Part shown: positions 61,223-64,000 of the stretch, one piece after another | Position numbering within the stretch: the stretch's first letter is position 1 | Layout of the letters: every line of letters starts with the position of its first letter | NCBI GenBank assembly: GCA_004555265.1 | Contig: SFIQ01000008.1 | Span: 1-64,000, forward strand | Direction: 5' to 3' | Length of the DNA stretch: 64,000 bases | Source of the DNA: Ruminococcus sp. | GTDB lineage: Bacteria; Bacillota; Clostridia; Oscillospirales; Acutalibacteraceae | The notes under the pieces: model-generated | The model's database searches: none | What the model saw: only the letters and a program-made list of their open reading frames with translations | What the model was told of the DNA's origin: nothing | Made by a program: the position numbers and the translations under genes

Positions 61223-61819
61223 TTGCCCAGTGAGAAAGTATTGGAAATGAAGAAACAGCAGGTTGCTGACCTCAAAGCACGCTTTGACGCCGCCTGCGCA
61301 GGTGTTATCGTTGACTACAAGGGTATCTCCGTTGCAGACGACACCAAGCTTCGTAAAGAGCTTCGTGAAGCCGGCGTGCAGTACACCGTTACGAAAAACA
61401 CCCTCATTCATTTGGCGATTGAAGGGACTGACCTTGCGGCGCTTGACAGCGTTTTGGAAGGCACCACTGCCGTTGCAACCAGCGCAGACGATTATGTTGC
61501 CGCTGCGAGAATTCTCGGCAAATATGCCGACAGCAATGACAGCTTCAATCTGAAAGGTGGTTTCCTTGATAACGAGGTTATCGGCCTTGACAAACTCCAA
61601 AGTCTTGCAAAACTTCCGTCGCGCGAAGTCTTGCTTGCTACCGTACTCAGCGCATTCAACGCGCCGATTGCCGCTTTTGCGCGCGCAATTCAGGCTGTTG
61701 TTGACAAGAGCGGGGAAGAAGTTCCCGCCGCTGCCGAAGATGCAGCACCTGCCGCAGAGGCAGCCGCAGAGGCTCCCGCAGCCGAAGCACCCGCAGCAGA
61801 GGAAACCCCTGCTGAATAA
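61223..61819 (+). CDS. Ribosomal protein uL10
   Basis: A 198-residue L10: VIVDYKGISVADDTKLRKEL and TVTKNTLIHLAIE near the N-terminus, GGFLDNEVI centrally. It has an unusually long Ala/Pro/Glu tail of about 35 residues (AAEAPAAEAPAAEETPAE). TTG start after GGAGGTGA. It anchors L7/L12 to the ribosome. Confidence 0.96.
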   Translation: MPSEKVLEMKKQQVADLKARFDAACAGVIVDYKGISVADDTKLRKELREAGVQYTVTKNTLIHLAIEGTDLAALDSVLEGTTAVATSADDYVAAARILGKYADSNDSFNLKGGFLDNEVIGLDKLQSLAKLPSREVLLATVLSAFNAPIAAFARAIQAVVDKSGEEVPAAAEDAAPAAEAAAEAPAAEAPAAEETPAE

Positions 61820-61855
61820 TTTTTAACAATTATCAAAATATTGGAGGAAAATACA

Positions 61856-62233
61856 ATGGCATCTGAAAAAGTTACCGCATTGCTTGAAGAAATCAAAGCA
61901 ATGTCCGTTCTTGAGCTTTCCGAGCTCGTGCACGCAGTAGAAGAAGAATTCGGCGTCTCCGCAGCAGCGGCAGTCGCAGTTGCAGCTCCCGCAGAAGGCG
62001 GCGCAGCAGCAGCCGAAGAAAAGACCGAGTTTGATGTTGTTCTCGCAGAAGTCGGCGCAGAAAAAATTAAGGTTATCAAGGCTGTTCGTGAAATCACCGG
62101 CCTTGGTCTCGGCGAAGCAAAAGCTCTCGTTGACGGCGCGCCCAAAACCCTTAAAGAAGCTATGCCGAAAGAAGAAGCAGAAGCTGCAAAAGCAAAGCTC
62201 GAAGAAGTCGGCGCAAAAGTCGAACTCAAATAA
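61856..62233 (+). CDS. Ribosomal protein bL7/bL12
   Basis: A 125-residue L7/L12 with N-terminal dimer domain, Ala/Glu hinge (AAPAEGGAAAAEE) and the C-terminal signature KIKVIKAVREITGLGLGEAK and LEEVGAKVELK. The ATG at 61856 follows TTGGAGGAAA; the TTG at 61841 is part of that site. Confidence 0.97.
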   Translation: MASEKVTALLEEIKAMSVLELSELVHAVEEEFGVSAAAAVAVAAPAEGGAAAAEEKTEFDVVLAEVGAEKIKVIKAVREITGLGLGEAKALVDGAPKTLKEAMPKEEAEAAKAKLEEVGAKVELK

Positions 62234-62253
62234 GTTTGTCTTTGACAATGCAA

Positions 62254-62285
62254 ACACCCTGCCGTTTCGCGGTAGGGTGTTTTTG
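62254..62285 (+). terminator. Intrinsic terminator of the ribosomal protein operon
   Basis: ACACCCTGCCG (62254-62264), TTTCG loop, CGGTAGGGTGT (62270-62280) and a T-run to 62284. Confidence 0.92.
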
Positions 62286-62924
62286 TGTTTGTTCTCAGCG
62301 TTGGATTTTTTGTGTTGTAAAAGATAAATTGGGGTTGTCTATCTAACCGTAGGGGCGATTCACGAATCGCCCGCCTAATTGTCATTCTGAGCCGTTAGGC
62401 GAAGAATCTAATCTCGTATATTTTGTGCTATTGGAGATCCTTCGCTACGCTCAGGATGACCATTTGGGGTTTGTGGGGGTGTTTTTGGAACGAACGAAAT
62501 ACAGGATTAGGGTAGGGCGGGGGCTTGCTCCCGCCGTTAATTTACATCGAACCCCGCGGCGGGGGCAAGTTCCATTCGTGCGTAGGGAACGGTCTTGACC
62601 GTTTCGTAAAATTATATCAAATTACGCGGGCGAACACAGTTCGCCCCTACGAGTAGGGAACGACCGAAGACGCGTTCTGCAAAATTACATCAAAATCTAC
62701 GGGCGGGCGTGGAAACCCGCCCCTACAACGGGGCGCCGAGTCGTCGCCCCCTACGCTCAAATTGCATTTTTATTTTTCAATCGGAACGGTCAAGACCCGC
62801 GGAGACCCGCTCGTTTGTCATTCTGAGCCGATAGGCGAAGAATCTCGTTTCGCGCAGGTTTATTTTGTGCTATTGGAGATCCTTCGCTTCGCTCAGGATG
62901 ACAAATACAACCCCCAATTTGGAA
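62286..62924. repeat. Intergenic palindrome mosaic; no gene
   Basis: No credible gene. Contains GGGCGATTC/GAATCGCCC near 62351-62372, TCATTCTGAGC...GGATGAC units at 62380-62460 and 62816-62903, a truncated GTAGGGCGGG unit from 62512, and GGAACGGTC, GGGCGAAC, GGGCGGGTTTCCACGCCCGCCC and GGGGCG units in reverse order to those at 57597-58240. Confidence 0.8.
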
Positions 62925-64000
62925 TTACGGTTTCGGTGTGATTCGGTGCCCGGCCACAAAAACGGCGGAAAGGGTGATATTGTCGTCAAACAACAGCAAA
63001 TCCGCATCATAGCCGACGGCGATTTTGCCGACGTGTGTATCTGCACCAACAACGCGTGCAGGTGTTAAGCTCGCCATTTTTACGCAGTCCGCAAGGGGCA
63101 CGCCGACGGTTTTATACATATTGCGCACCAGCTTGTCGCAGGTCGCAACCGAGCCCGCGAGGCAGGAGCGGTCGGAAAGCAGCATCACACCGTCTTCATA
63201 CACAACGGACATCCCGTTTTCTTGGGTAAATTCCTCGCCTTCGTGTATATCCATTGCGGCGTATTCCAGCCCGTCGGTGATGAGGTACATTTTGTCCGCG
63301 CCCTTGCATTTGTAAATGAGTTTTAACACCCCTGCCGGCTGATGCCGCAAATCCGCAATGACCTGTGTGGTTACCTCGTCATTGCAAAGTGCCGCTTCCA
63401 CCGTTCCCGCATGGCGGAACACGCCGACCTTGTGGCAGGAGGTGCAGGCGTTATATAAGTGTGTGACATCGCTGTACCCGTTTTGAAACGCGGTCTGCGC
63501 CATATCATAGTCTGCCGTGGAGTGCGCCACCGACGCGACTGCACCGTGCGCGCGAATGGCTTTGCCGAGTGCAAGACCACCGTCGGTTTCGGGTGCGGCG
63601 CCGACGATTTTGATGCCGTCCCAGTACGAAAGCAAATCTGCATAATCGTGCTCGGAGGGGACCAAAATGTTTTCGGGACTTTGTGCGCCGCACATTTTCG
63701 GCGATAAAAACGGCCCCTCCAAATGCACGCCGAGAATGTGTACATTTTCCGTCGCGCTTTGCGCCGCGCGAATGCCGTCTATGGCGGTTTTCAGCTGTGC
63801 AATCGGCGCGGCGAGCGTGGTTGGCAAAATGGAAGTCGTGCCGAATTTTGCGTGTGCTTCGCACATGTTCACAACCGCGTCTTTTCCGCCCATTGCGGAA
63901 TATCCGCCGCCGCCGTGCACATGTAAATCGATAAATCCCGGCGAGAGGTATTGCCCGTTGCCGTCAATGACTTCGGCTGTGGCAGGCGCGTCAATTCGTT
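62925..64000 (-). CDS. N-acetylglucosamine-6-phosphate deacetylase (5' end outside window)
   Basis: A NagA-type amidohydrolase, read without a start because the frame stays open to the window edge (358 codons present). SPGFIDLHVHGGGG gives the HxH metal motif; GVHLEGPFLSPKMCGAQ, SVAHSTADY, THLYNACTS and ITDGLEYA are the family's further motifs. It removes the acetyl group from GlcNAc-6-phosphate in amino sugar recycling. A GTG at 63918-63920 lies inside the HxH motif and cannot be the start. Confidence 0.93.
   Translation of the reverse strand, partial: RIDAPATAEVIDGNGQYLSPGFIDLHVHGGGGYSAMGGKDAVVNMCEAHAKFGTTSILPTTLAAPIAQLKTAIDGIRAAQSATENVHILGVHLEGPFLSPKMCGAQSPENILVPSEHDYADLLSYWDGIKIVGAAPETDGGLALGKAIRAHGAVASVAHSTADYDMAQTAFQNGYSDVTHLYNACTSCHKVGVFRHAGTVEAALCNDEVTTQVIADLRHQPAGVLKLIYKCKGADKMYLITDGLEYAAMDIHEGEEFTQENGMSVVYEDGVMLLSDRSCLAGSVATCDKLVRNMYKTVGVPLADCVKMASLTPARVVGADTHVGKIAVGYDADLLLFDDNITLSAVFVAGHRITPKP

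Noticed and set aside
63918..63920. GTG as start of nagA
   Set aside because: It lies within the HxH metal-binding motif and the frame continues to the window edge, so the gene is truncated by the window.

Overview
The window looks like a chromosomal segment of a low-to-mid G+C Gram-positive bacterium of the class Clostridia, probably an uncultured gut Oscillospirales/Ruminococcaceae-type organism. This rests on strong AGGAGG-type ribosome binding sites, a rpmG-secE-nusG-rplK-rplA-rplJ-rplL order, a DUF6382/FHA/WXG100 type VII secretion cluster, and intergenic blocks packed with short GTAGGG-headed palindromes. The lineage is an inference; no 16S or other marker is present.

Layout. 1-1316: repeat block with no gene. 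1430-6049: TetR regulator, tiny membrane protein, ABC exporter (ATPase plus permease), LiaF-like protein and DUF4097 protein, one envelope-stress-like operon with a clear promoter. 6050-6626: repeats. 6666-7834 (minus): Ser/Thr kinase and HTH protein, divergent from the large cluster. 8205-23161: type VII secretion (T7SS) operon with an FHA-bearing EssC-type ATPase, YukD-like protein, four WXG100 proteins, helical partners, two effector-like proteins sharing one N-terminal module, three DUF4176 proteins, a Ser/Thr kinase, a frameshifted PP2C phosphatase and a frameshifted zinc-ribbon protein. 23369-39016: second operon from a promoter sharing a 19-bp element with the first: DUF6382/zinc-ribbon/FHA protein, PP2C phosphatase, transmembrane kinase, a protein with tandem T-x-V-L repeats, a 1854-residue Ig-like surface protein, and five zinc-ribbon membrane proteins. 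39170-41936: a poly(ADP-ribose) glycohydrolase-kinase fusion and an ADP-ribosylglycohydrolase.

41991-57289 is mostly housekeeping: a two-component system, the MurL/MurD2 pair for D-glutamate incorporation into peptidoglycan, an M14-like protein lacking catalytic residues, Nudix, Maf, patatin, GDPD, metallo-beta-lactamase-fold protein, RlmH, CarA/CarB and a Ca2+/Na+ antiporter. 57290-58475 is another repeat block. 58555-62233 is the ribosomal protein operon with leader structures. 62286-62924 is repeats. 62925-64000 is a 5'-truncated nagA.

How it may work together (inference): in the 6.6-42 kb region four kinases, two PP2C phosphatases, two FHA proteins and two membrane proteins carrying cytoplasmic arrays of T-x-V-L motifs look like the parts of a threonine-phosphorylation switch controlling a T7SS, comparable in logic to the threonine phosphorylation pathway of type VI secretion. 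Zinc-ribbon domains on seven proteins may be a second shared docking module. The ADP-ribose hydrolases at the end suggest a link to ADP-ribosylation, either regulation or protection from ADP-ribosylating toxins.
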